Shown piece after piece: positions 1 through 7,650 of a DNA stretch of 38,897 nucleotides. Both the position numbers and the translations under genes were made by a program. The DNA comes from Planctomycetota bacterium (GTDB lineage: Bacteria; Planctomycetota; Planctomycetia; Pirellulales; Pirellulaceae). The notes beneath the pieces were generated by a model. It did not search any database and had not been told where the DNA came from. It saw nothing but the letters and a program-made list of their open reading frames with translations. Each line of letters starts with the position of its first letter. The first letter of the stretch is position 1. The stretch is taken from the NCBI GenBank assembly GCA_024277285.1, contig JAJRVM010000191.1, positions 1 through 38,897 on the forward strand. Direction: 5' to 3'.

Positions 1-546
1 CATTTCCCATCCCGATCGATCTGGCACTACCAAACGCCCCGCCAACACACCGCCGCACACTGCACGCAGTGCGAACCCGCGAACCGTTTTCCAATGGCAG
101 CTCGATCGCCGCTTCGCACTGCTCAACTTGGCGTTTGCGTGTTGGCATCGATGTGTGACTTTGCTGGGGGGAATGCTGTTGGAGGACGTACGGAATGAGC
201 AGTGGCACGGACGCGCGGACGAATTCCCCATCCCGATCGATCTGGCGCTACCAAACGCCCCGCCAACACGCCGTCGCACACTGCACACTGCACGCAGTGC
301 GAACTCGCGAACCGGTTTCCAATGGTAGCTCGATCGCCGCGTCACACTGCTCAACTTGGCGTTTGCGTGTTGGCATCGACTTGCGCTTTGTTGGACGGAA
401 TGATATTAGAACACGTACGGAATGAGCAGTGGCACGGACGCGCGGACGAATTCACTACCTCGATTGACCTCGCACTACCAAACGCCCCACCATCACACCG
501 CCACACCGGGCACGCAGTGCGAACCGCCTGTCGACGTTCCATCTGA
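1..546. repeat. Noncoding long tandem repeat, period about 221-227 bp
   Basis: Three successive blocks share the same text. The phrase CCCATCCCGATCGATCTGGC occurs at 6 and again at 227 (offset 221), and a diverged version follows about 227 bases later (near 455). Other shared phrases are CTACCAAACGCCCC, GCTCAACTTGGCGTTTGCGT and GAGCAGTGGCACGGACGCG. The window starts inside copy 1, copy 2 is complete, and copy 3 fades out after about 520-540. The short open frames here are not conserved between copies, so I read the block as noncoding. A small inverted repeat (CACTGC/GCAGTG) sits in copies 1 and 2. The array may extend to the left of the window. Confidence 0.85.
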
Positions 547-586
547 ACCGACGTAACAGAAGAACCACGGTCTGACTGCCGCCGAA

Positions 587-1084
587 CTATTCACGCGCCC
601 ATTCGAGCAACTGGTCAGCTAACGTGGCAACATCGCCGCGAGAGAGTAGTGGGACATTCACATCCAAAGGATCGTCCGTAATCACGGCCAGTATCGAAGC
701 GTCTTCGTGGACCAAAGGTGATTTTTCGTTCGCGGCACGCCAGACTTCCACTTTGGGGGCGGTCGTAAGCGAATGCCCTTCGACGATCACCAAGTCGCAC
801 TGGGCGAACATCGGCGCGATCCTGTCGTAGCGTTGCGGCGAGTCGTGCTCTTGTTCGGGGCGCATAAAGACCGCGTTCAGATCGGGTGACAGGATTCCGA
901 CGACCGAGGCGCCGGCTTGGCGGTGCCGGTGCGAATCCTTGCCCGGCGTGTCTAACTCGTGGTGGTGGTGTGTGTGCTTGACCGTTCCCACGTTCAGCCC
1001 CTGGCCAGCCAGTTGTTGCACCAACTCGGCAACTAGGGTCGTCTTGCCACTGTTCTTCCTGCCAATGACGTGAATTCGCTTCAT
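587..1084 (-). CDS. mobB: MobB-like GTP-binding protein of molybdopterin guanine dinucleotide synthesis
   Basis: The 165-residue product starts with a beta-strand and a Walker A loop (GRKNSGKTTL, residues about 8-17), then a GTVKHTHHHH segment and, further on, VIVEGHS. These are the marks of the MobB P-loop family, which binds GTP and assists MobA when the guanine dinucleotide is attached to the molybdenum cofactor. Length matches the family. The frame is open further upstream, but that extension is low-complexity and unlike MobB. The ATG at 1084 has a purine-rich GGAAGAG upstream and places the P-loop at the usual distance from the start. No other molybdenum cofactor gene is in the window. 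The neighbour upstream is divergent. Confidence 0.9.
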   Translation of the reverse strand: MKRIHVIGRKNSGKTTLVAELVQQLAGQGLNVGTVKHTHHHHELDTPGKDSHRHRQAGASVVGILSPDLNAVFMRPEQEHDSPQRYDRIAPMFAQCDLVIVEGHSLTTAPKVEVWRAANEKSPLVHEDASILAVITDDPLDVNVPLLSRGDVATLADQLLEWARE

Positions 1085-1429
1085 GGTGTGGCTCTCTTCC
1101 AGCGGGGTCGACAGATTGTGCGGAGCCCCGATTCGTGGCGTAATGTGTCTCGCGAAAAATCCACTTCCCCAAAGACTCGTACTTGGACTGCGCCCACGGA
1201 TTCGGCACCGGTTCGGGCTCGAATTCGCGTGGGGGGGGTGACAGACGTATGTCGCCGAAGCTCGTTGTTGAGCCACAATCTCTCGAAAAACGGGGGTTTC
1301 GCCTCGGTTTGTTTACTTGCCGATTGAAAAAGTCTGGTATTGTGAGTTGTAATCACCTTGTTGGTGACATTCTTAGCGACGCGTCGCAGGGTATTTCCCG
1401 CTCTGGTGAGGGGGGGAGGAGAAGCTGCG
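1085..1429. other. Divergent intergenic region between mobB and the 526-residue gene
   Basis: There is no convincing gene here. A G-rich run lies at 1230-1239. A possible sigma-70 promoter for the rightward gene is TTGAAA at 1324-1329, an 18-base spacer, and TGTAAT at 1348-1353. A small hairpin (TCACC/GGTGA with a 5-base loop) follows at about 1353-1367. A strong Shine-Dalgarno run (GGGGGGAGGAG, 1411-1421) precedes the gene start. Confidence 0.5.
1324..1353 (+). promoter_or_regulatory. Possible sigma-70 promoter
   Basis: The hexamers are TTGAAA (4 of 6 or better against TTGACA) and TGTAAT (against TATAAT), with an 18-base spacer, about 75 bases upstream of the 526-residue gene. It is the best match in this intergenic stretch, but a chance match cannot be excluded. 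Confidence 0.35.
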
Positions 1430-3010
1430 ATGTTGAGGACGATGTTAAGTTTAGTGGATGCCAAGCGAACGATCCATGTGAAGGGCCATGATGGCTTGGT
1501 TGACGTTGCCGTGGCGGCGTTGAGTGCCGAGCCGGCAACGATCGGCGAATGGAGCGCTGCGATGGCGCGGTTTGTTGACAGGGCGGTGGTGGACCATCTG
1601 TTGAGTCAATCTGGGGAGGAGTCCGACGGCGAACGTGTGGAGGGGGGCCATCTGATCGTCGATATGACGGCCAAATTGGCTGTGCTGGGAACGGCATTGC
1701 CAGAGTTTCCGCGGTTGGGAAACGTCCAGGCGTGCGATGAGCAAGGCATGTTAGAGTCTTGGCTGCCGTATCGTATTCCTGACGACTGGGAGCTACTCAC
1801 GCAGTTGGCCGGCTGGGAAGCCCGTGCGCGACAGCGCCGCCAGCAACTCGACGGCACTTGGAGCGTGGATCACCGACAGGTTCTTTACGGCCGCGTGGCG
1901 ACCTGGTTGGTCGATGCCTGGCGCGAGCAGCCGGAGCGATGTGAAAACGTCGTAAAAACGTTGCAGGAACGTTGGTTGATGACGCCGCGAGACGATTTGC
2001 AGGGGCAGACGCCACGCCAAGTGTTGATGGCCAAGTGTGCATTCATCGAGGGTGATATTCAAGACCAAGGCCAATCGTGGTGTATCACGGGGCGTTGTCC
2101 GCCCGGCCTGGCCACGGATGCCCATGCCTTTCGGTGCGGCGGTTTCGGCCCCCACGAGATCATTCTCTATCACGAACTGGTGGCGTTCCTGCTGCTCGAA
2201 CGCGAGCGACGAGCACGCTGCGGCACATGTGATGACGCGGACGCCGAGGTGCGTCACCTGGAGCAGTTACAACAGGAATGGCTGCATCAACCACACCAGG
2301 CACTCTACGATCAGAGTCCCGCAGCGATGATCGCGCGCGAGCGTGCTCGTTTGCCCTCCGTGGTGCCGAAAGGGCATGCCGACGAACATGATGATTGCCC
2401 ACTCTGCCGGATGATGTACGAGAGCGGTCAGCCGATGATTTGGCAACTTGACAACGGCGCGCTCGATCACAGCTTTGCCACGTCCTTTTGCGATTCGTTG
2501 GACGATTGGCAAGAAGCACAGCGGCAATGGGAGTCGCTGCGCCGTGAGATTGAACGGAGAAAGACCGCCGCGTCAGCCGCAGCGGAAGATGGCAAACAAG
2601 TCGACGACGTGTGGCAGCATAGCCACACGAACATGCAGTTCTTTGAACAGATGCCGCCACTCGAGGCGTGTGGCGTCATGCTGTATTCCATTGGCGGACA
2701 CATGGGCGAGTTGATTCAGGACCTCAAGCCGTCCGGGCAGACGAGTGCGGCAGCGGTCGCCGAAGACGAAGGGATTGCCCTGTCCCGTCAGCTGCACGAG
2801 AGTTTCGACGACCTGCGTCGCGTCGTTCGCGATCAGGAGGATCTTTGGATGATCCAGAGCGCTGTCGGTTCGTTCACCGACATTCTGCATGATGTGACGC
2901 ACAGTCGCCCCGACCTGTGCGCCAAATGCATGGACCTGGAAGATAAGCTCGACTTCCTTTGCCAACGCTATGGCGAGCATTTTGGCCAGGACCTGGAGCC
3001 GGCGTTCTAG
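1430..3010 (+). CDS. Unrecognised 526-residue cytoplasmic protein with two W-L-x-x-P...SP/TP motifs
   Basis: I do not recognise a family with certainty. The ATG at 1430 is chosen because of the strong GGGGAGGAG just upstream, although the frame is open back to 1358. No signal peptide or membrane segment is visible. Two segments share a pattern: WLMTPRDDLQGQTPRQVLM (about residue 182) and WLHQPHQALYDQSPAAMIA (about residue 284). The pattern, a Trp-Leu-x-x-Pro loop, then a Leu and a Thr/Ser-Pro helix start, resembles the C-terminal half of DUF2384/MbcA-type antitoxin domains. Cysteine pairs (CGTC, CPLC) could bind zinc. The C-terminal third is helical and acidic and ends with CAKCMDLEDKLDFL. 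It stands alone on the plus strand and is convergent with the oxidoreductase downstream. Function unknown. Confidence 0.75.
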   Translation: MLRTMLSLVDAKRTIHVKGHDGLVDVAVAALSAEPATIGEWSAAMARFVDRAVVDHLLSQSGEESDGERVEGGHLIVDMTAKLAVLGTALPEFPRLGNVQACDEQGMLESWLPYRIPDDWELLTQLAGWEARARQRRQQLDGTWSVDHRQVLYGRVATWLVDAWREQPERCENVVKTLQERWLMTPRDDLQGQTPRQVLMAKCAFIEGDIQDQGQSWCITGRCPPGLATDAHAFRCGGFGPHEIILYHELVAFLLLERERRARCGTCDDADAEVRHLEQLQQEWLHQPHQALYDQSPAAMIARERARLPSVVPKGHADEHDDCPLCRMMYESGQPMIWQLDNGALDHSFATSFCDSLDDWQEAQRQWESLRREIERRKTAASAAAEDGKQVDDVWQHSHTNMQFFEQMPPLEACGVMLYSIGGHMGELIQDLKPSGQTSAAAVAEDEGIALSRQLHESFDDLRRVVRDQEDLWMIQSAVGSFTDILHDVTHSRPDLCAKCMDLEDKLDFLCQRYGEHFGQDLEPAF

Positions 3011-3102
3011 CCGCGTTGTCGATGGCTCGGTTTGCCGTTGTCGTTCTGCCAACTGACCGTGTGTGGAAAGACATCTTGCAGAACTCGCGATCGGAACCGT
3101 AG

Positions 3103-3211
3103 CTGGCCAGTCACCGTTCCACCGGCACAGGGCCGGTGGTGGCTTGCGTGGGTTTGGTCGTTCGTTGGTGGCTGGCCAGTCACCGCACCACCGGCACAGG
3201 GCCGGTGGTGC
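3103..3211. repeat. Two direct copies of a hairpin element between convergent genes
   Basis: CTGGCCAGTCACCG followed by CCACCGGC-ACAGG-GCCGGTGG occurs twice, with starts 69 bases apart (3103 and 3172). Each copy can form an 8-bp GC-rich stem with a 5-base loop. They lie between the stop of the rightward gene at 3010 and the stop of the leftward oxidoreductase at 3225. A bidirectional terminator or mRNA-stabilising element is a reasonable guess. There is no T-run, so a classical intrinsic terminator is not shown. Confidence 0.75.
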
Positions 3212-3224
3212 GACACGAAGATCG

Positions 3225-4568
3225 TTAGACGTACTGCGCGGGAAACTTCCAGGGAGCGCGGTATTCGGGTTGAGCGCATTTGGCCGCTTCGGGATCGTTG
3301 ATGATGGCTGCCGTCTCGGGATCGACGTGGATGTCGCGGCCCAGCTTCATCGAGAGGTTCGCCAGATTCATGGCCAAGTCGATTCGGTAGTGGTAGTCGA
3401 CGTTGCAGCTGGGCTGTTTTCGCGACCGCATCGATTCGATCCACTCCCGTTCGTGACCTGGTGACGAGGCGATCGACTTCTCCGGAGGCGTTTCATCTTT
3501 CAGGCGGTTCCCTTCTGGAACGATCTTGTATTGGCCGTAGTCCGAGTACAACGTACCGTTCGTGCCGTGGAAGTAGATCCCTAGCCGGCGCGCGGGGGTT
3601 CCGGAGCCGAAATCGAAGGCATAGCTGTTCACCATACTCATTGACCAGGTCAATGTCTTGTTGGGAAACTGCCAGACGATTTCCTGCGTGTCGGGCGAAT
3701 CGCCCGCGTCCTTGATGATGTATCGACCGCCGGTGCAGCTCGTTCGTTGTGGCACGCCAAGGTCCAGGGCCCAGAAGGGCAGGTCGACGATGTGTGGTGC
3801 CATGCCTGGGGTCCAGCCGCCGCTGAATTGCATGAACGAGCAGTTCTCATAGGCGCTGGCTGTGATCAGCCGATTGTAGGGGCGCATCGGTGCGGGGCCG
3901 ACCCAGAGATCCCAATCGAGATCTTTGGGCGGGGCGGTGTTGGGGACCTTGCCCAACCCTTCTGGCCCCTGGTTCATGACGTTCATCGTCCGCGCGACAC
4001 TGATGTCGCCCAAACGACCGCTCCGAATCCACTCGACCACGCGTCGGTAATTCTCGCCCGCGTGGATTTGCGTGCCGATCTGGCTGATCCGATTGTGCTT
4101 CTTCACCGCCTTCTTCACGGCCAACGTCTCGGCGACGTGCATCGTCATCGGCTTCTGTAAGTAAATGTCCTTACCTGCTTCGCACGCGGCGACCGCGATC
4201 AAGCAATGCCAGTGCGGCGGCGTGGCGATGATGACGCCGTCGATATCGTCTTGTTGCAGCAGTTCACGAAAATCGGAGTACGGCTTGGCGGTTTTGTGTT
4301 TTGCCACCGTCATATCGCGGCGCTGCTTCCACACGTCACACACGCCGGTTACTACCACGCCTGGACTCGCGGCAGCATTCTGTAAGTTACTACGTCCCAT
4401 TCCGCCGGCACCGATCAGCGCGATCTGCAGACGATCGTTAGCACCCGGTCGGGTCGGGCTGGCCAGCGCCCGCGAAGGAACAAAATAGGGAGCCACCACA
4501 CCGCCGGCACCCGCCAACGCAGTCGTCTTCAAGAAACGGCGTCTCGATACAGTTTTGGTGGATTGCAT
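3225..4568 (-). CDS. Tat-exported Gfo/Idh/MocA family oxidoreductase
   Basis: The 447-residue protein begins with a twin-arginine leader (SRRRFLKTTALAG, residues about 8-20) and an Ala-rich segment ending near SRALA. Export to the periplasm or paryphoplasm is therefore expected. The Rossmann nucleotide-binding motif ALIGAGGMGR follows at about residue 50, and the C-terminal two thirds match the Gfo/Idh/MocA fold. The usual EKP motif reads LQKPMTM here. The family oxidises or isomerises sugars and cyclitols with NAD(P). The exported paralogues are very numerous in planctomycetes and mostly have unknown substrates. The start at 4568 has a near-perfect AGGAGTG Shine-Dalgarno. It lies downstream of the DegT-family gene on the same strand, so a small sugar-modification operon is possible. 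Confidence 0.9.
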   Translation of the reverse strand: MQSTKTVSRRRFLKTTALAGAGGVVAPYFVPSRALASPTRPGANDRLQIALIGAGGMGRSNLQNAAASPGVVVTGVCDVWKQRRDMTVAKHKTAKPYSDFRELLQQDDIDGVIIATPPHWHCLIAVAACEAGKDIYLQKPMTMHVAETLAVKKAVKKHNRISQIGTQIHAGENYRRVVEWIRSGRLGDISVARTMNVMNQGPEGLGKVPNTAPPKDLDWDLWVGPAPMRPYNRLITASAYENCSFMQFSGGWTPGMAPHIVDLPFWALDLGVPQRTSCTGGRYIIKDAGDSPDTQEIVWQFPNKTLTWSMSMVNSYAFDFGSGTPARRLGIYFHGTNGTLYSDYGQYKIVPEGNRLKDETPPEKSIASSPGHEREWIESMRSRKQPSCNVDYHYRIDLAMNLANLSMKLGRDIHVDPETAAIINDPEAAKCAQPEYRAPWKFPAQYV

Positions 4569-4802
4569 GTCGAATCACTCCTGGGGCGTGAGAGAGGTGT
4601 GGATGTTGATGTCTGGTTGTCAGCCGATCGCCCCCTGCCGCGTTATGCGGTCGGTGAGGAAGTTGATCAGGCTGGACGCGATGCATTATTGTCCTACCTG
4701 GTCAAACTCATTCACCCGCGGGACGAGCCTACAGGGAGGCTTGCCCATGTTATTTGCCGTAATTGGCCAAACAGGTCCGATCGTTCGCGGACTGATCCGG
4801 TA

Positions 4803-6158
4803 CTAGGCGGCAACGATCACTGGGTAAACCTTGCGGATGGCGCGAACGATGTCGCCCAAGTCCTCATCTGAAAAGTTTGGATCCATGATGACGCCGCCAG
4901 CGCGGCCCAGAATATCGATTGTGCGCGGACAACATGCACTGCCGTAGCGAATCGCCTTGCCCTCCGGGCTCTGGAACGAAGGCCACTCGGGATGGATCGT
5001 CACTTTATCCTCGATCCGCTTGGCGATCGGCAGAATGACGGAGCCGCCGGGGCCCGACGCAGCTATCCCCTCGGCGCGCATCGCGCGCAGATACTGGTCA
5101 CGTTGCTTTCGACTTGCAAACTCGATGAACACGCCGACGCCCAGGTCGCCATCTTGGTCACCGGTTTTGCGCAGCTTCAGGCCTGGCAGATCGGCGATCC
5201 CCGCGCGCACTTTGCGGGCATTCTTGCGCAGGCCGCCGCAAATGATCTCGAGTTTTTGGAGCTGTCCTTTGAGAACCGCGCCAGTGAATTCGTTCATGCG
5301 AAAATTGCACGCGGCAAAGGCGGCCATCAATCCGCCGCCAAGCTGTTCCTTGTAGGGCGAACGGACGACTCCCACATCGTGAAAACGAATGGCGCGCTCG
5401 AATAACTCCGGGTCGTTGGTCACCACGGCGCCCCCTTCGCCGGCCGTGATGCTCTTGCTGAGCTGGAAACTGTTGATACCGATGTCACCGATCGAGCCGA
5501 CGTATTTTCCGTGGTAGCGTCCACCGAGGCACTGCGCGCAATCTTCTAGAACGCGAATCTTGTGCTTGCGCGCAATTTCCATGATCGGGTCAAGGTCCGC
5601 CGGGCAGCCCTGCAGGTGGATCGCCATGATCGCCTTGGTCCGTGGCGTAATCTTCGATTCGATGTCGGTCGGATCGATGTCAAACGACTCGTCGATCTCC
5701 GCAAAAACGGGCAACGCGCCGGAAAGTACGATAGCGTCGTAATCGGCATACCAAGTCCATGCCGGCAGAATCACTTCGTCGCCAGGTCCGATTTCCAACG
5801 CCGCCATCGCGGTGTACAACGCGGTGGTGCCTGACGTAACGGCCAACGCATGTTTAACACCAAGGTGCTTCGCGTACGCCTGTTCGAACTGCAGCACCTT
5901 GGAATCGCTGCCCCACCATCGAAACGGGTATTTCGAATCGAGCACGTCGATCAGCTCCTGCTTTTCGACGTCGTCGTAAAACTGGGGACCGTAGGGACGG
6001 GAATGAAGTGGTTGTTTGCGGATCGGCTGGCCGCCGTCGATTGCCAGCTTGCTTGGATCAGCGGCAGACGCGACGGCCGATCCCGCGAGGATCGACGCGG
6101 CACCGGCGGCACCAACTGTTCCCAGAAACTCTCGACGGTTCGCCACTCTTTTTTTCAT
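4803..6158 (-). CDS. DegT/DnrJ/EryC1/StrS family PLP aminotransferase with a Tat-like leader
   Basis: The first 32 residues form a Tat-type leader (NRREFLGTVGAAGAAS, then an Ala-rich stretch). The rest of the 451 residues match the sugar aminotransferase fold of the DegT/DnrJ/EryC1/StrS family. Visible landmarks are the ALAVTSGTTALYTA cofactor loop, PAWTWYAD, LEDCAQCLGG, and the Schiff-base lysine in QLSKSITAGEGG (about K235). The enzymes usually act in the cytoplasm on nucleotide-linked keto sugars with PLP, so a Tat leader is unexpected. Folding with the cofactor before Tat export would make it feasible. The start at 6158 has AAAGGAG eight bases upstream. It probably forms a unit with the exported oxidoreductase downstream (235-base gap). 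Substrate unknown. Confidence 0.9.
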   Translation of the reverse strand: MKKRVANRREFLGTVGAAGAASILAGSAVASAADPSKLAIDGGQPIRKQPLHSRPYGPQFYDDVEKQELIDVLDSKYPFRWWGSDSKVLQFEQAYAKHLGVKHALAVTSGTTALYTAMAALEIGPGDEVILPAWTWYADYDAIVLSGALPVFAEIDESFDIDPTDIESKITPRTKAIMAIHLQGCPADLDPIMEIARKHKIRVLEDCAQCLGGRYHGKYVGSIGDIGINSFQLSKSITAGEGGAVVTNDPELFERAIRFHDVGVVRSPYKEQLGGGLMAAFAACNFRMNEFTGAVLKGQLQKLEIICGGLRKNARKVRAGIADLPGLKLRKTGDQDGDLGVGVFIEFASRKQRDQYLRAMRAEGIAASGPGGSVILPIAKRIEDKVTIHPEWPSFQSPEGKAIRYGSACCPRTIDILGRAGGVIMDPNFSDEDLGDIVRAIRKVYPVIVAA

Positions 6159-6538
6159 GGCCAGCTCCTTTGTTTGACGACGGAAGGAAAACGCCGGTCC
6201 CCACCTGGCGCGGTGTGTTGGGGATTGCTCATCTTCATGTGCCCTGGGGATGGCACGATGCCCTTTGTGTGTTTTTGGTCATCCCTGTTAACGCGCCGCG
6301 TTGCATCAAGTGTCCGCAACGGCTCGGCAGGGATTCGAGGTGCCGTCAAAAACGTGCATGGAATCCACGCAACGTTGACAGCACACCGGCTAGACTACCA
6401 GTATCGGTCTGCGCGACCCCGTGCGTCAATCAGGGGGAGCGTCACCGTTTTGCGGTTTTTGGGAGCGACGCCCCGGTTGTGGGCAACGGAATGTCGCTAT
6501 TGTCCTCGAACGTAGACGTCGTTCTTCGGCAACGCTTC
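6159..6538. other. Intergenic region between nrdR and the DegT-family gene
   Basis: About 380 bases without a supported gene. Rightward open frames across it are the antisense shadow of nrdR and lack any recognisable domain. The AAAGGAG ribosome binding site of the DegT-family gene is at its left edge. I see no clear promoter or terminator. Confidence 0.5.
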
Positions 6539-7006
6539 TCAAGAGCGGCCTTCTCGGTCCTTGAGGATGGGACGCAGTTCGTGGACGAAGTCGTTTACGT
6601 CCTTGAACTCGCGATAGACGCTGGCAAAACGGACGAACGCGACCTGGTCGAGTTGCCGCAAGTGTTCCATGACCAGATTCCCCAGCACACGCGAGTCGAT
6701 CTCCGATTCAAAATCGGCATAGACGTCGCTTTCGATGTCGGAGACTACTTGGTCAATCTGTTCGTCGCTGATCGGGCGTTTCCAGCAGGCGCGCGCCAGC
6801 CCTTGGCGGATTTTCTCGCGTTTGAACGGCTCGCGGCAGCCATCTTTCTTGACGACCTTGACCGCCATTTCCTCAGGACGCTCATAGGTCGTGTAGCGTC
6901 GTCCGCAGTTCAAGCAATGACGTCGGCGTCGGATGGAAAACCCCTCTTCCACCGACCGTGAATCGGCCACGCGGTCATTGTCTTGTCGACAGAAAGGACA
7001 TCGCAT
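6539..7006 (-). CDS. nrdR: Transcriptional repressor NrdR
   Basis: The 155-residue protein has the standard NrdR layout. An N-terminal zinc ribbon has MRCPFC and HCLNCGRRYTTYER (Cys 3, 6, 31 and 34), and an ATP-cone domain starts near VKVVKKDGCREPFKREKI. Family members sense ATP/dATP and repress ribonucleotide reductase genes by binding paired NrdR boxes. Length and both domains are intact. No ribonucleotide reductase gene is in the window. No Shine-Dalgarno is evident before the ATG at 7006. Confidence 0.97.
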   Translation of the reverse strand: MRCPFCRQDNDRVADSRSVEEGFSIRRRRHCLNCGRRYTTYERPEEMAVKVVKKDGCREPFKREKIRQGLARACWKRPISDEQIDQVVSDIESDVYADFESEIDSRVLGNLVMEHLRQLDQVAFVRFASVYREFKDVNDFVHELRPILKDREGRS

Positions 7007-7650
7007 TGTATTGGGTATCCGGTGAGTAAGTTCAGGAACCTACGCGTCACAGAGTCGCTGCCACTAACAATCCATACCGGTTTGTGGCGATGGCCTGAGC
7101 GACGCGAGGTCGTTTTCCACAACACGGAGGCATGTGGCGCTGCGCGGCAAGCACATCGGTTGATGACCAACCGCCCAAGAAACCAGGTTGTTGAAACCAA
7201 GTCGTTCAACGCTTAATGAGGGTATAGACTATACGAATCAGCAAGAATGTCCAAACCGGGGAGTCCGGGGTTGCTAGCATGTGTGTTCCCGGTTCGCAGG
7301 TCGACCGCGTTTGAAAATGGGCCGATTGGTTCCGCATGGGCAGCTGTGACGTGGTCGCCAGAGTGCGGTGGAATTCAAGCAGATGTCATAGACAGCTTGC
7401 AGACTGCTGGCCGATCAGACCGAATGCTCGCCCCAGCAAGAGAGCTCACTTCGGTCTGGGAAGAATCGGGTGATTCGAGCCCTGTTGTGACTTGGGGCCA
7501 GTTTGTGGTACGCGGCCCCGTAGAGATTTGGGGGCGGGAGGCGTTTCGTTCCGACTGCATCAGCGTCGCGTTGGCACAGTGAAAACGGGATGAACAGGAA
7601 ACCGGGATGAATAGATCCGTGGTCGAATATCAAGCCGCTTTTGCGCCAAG
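7007..7650. other. Intergenic region with a perfect small palindrome
   Basis: 644 bases lie between rpoN and nrdR, both leftward. I found no tRNA and no credible gene. A rightward 111-codon frame from 7247 has no Shine-Dalgarno, no domain and unusual composition. A perfect inverted repeat GTATAG-A-CTATAC is at 7222-7234, about 215 bases upstream of nrdR, and could be an operator. It does not match the NrdR-box consensus well. Confidence 0.5.

Noticed and set aside
6008..6961. Rightward 317-codon frame
   Set aside because: It runs antisense through nrdR and the start of the aminotransferase gene.
7247..7582. Rightward 111-codon frame between rpoN and nrdR
   Set aside because: No ribosome site, no domain, no conserved features. 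It is in an intergenic region.
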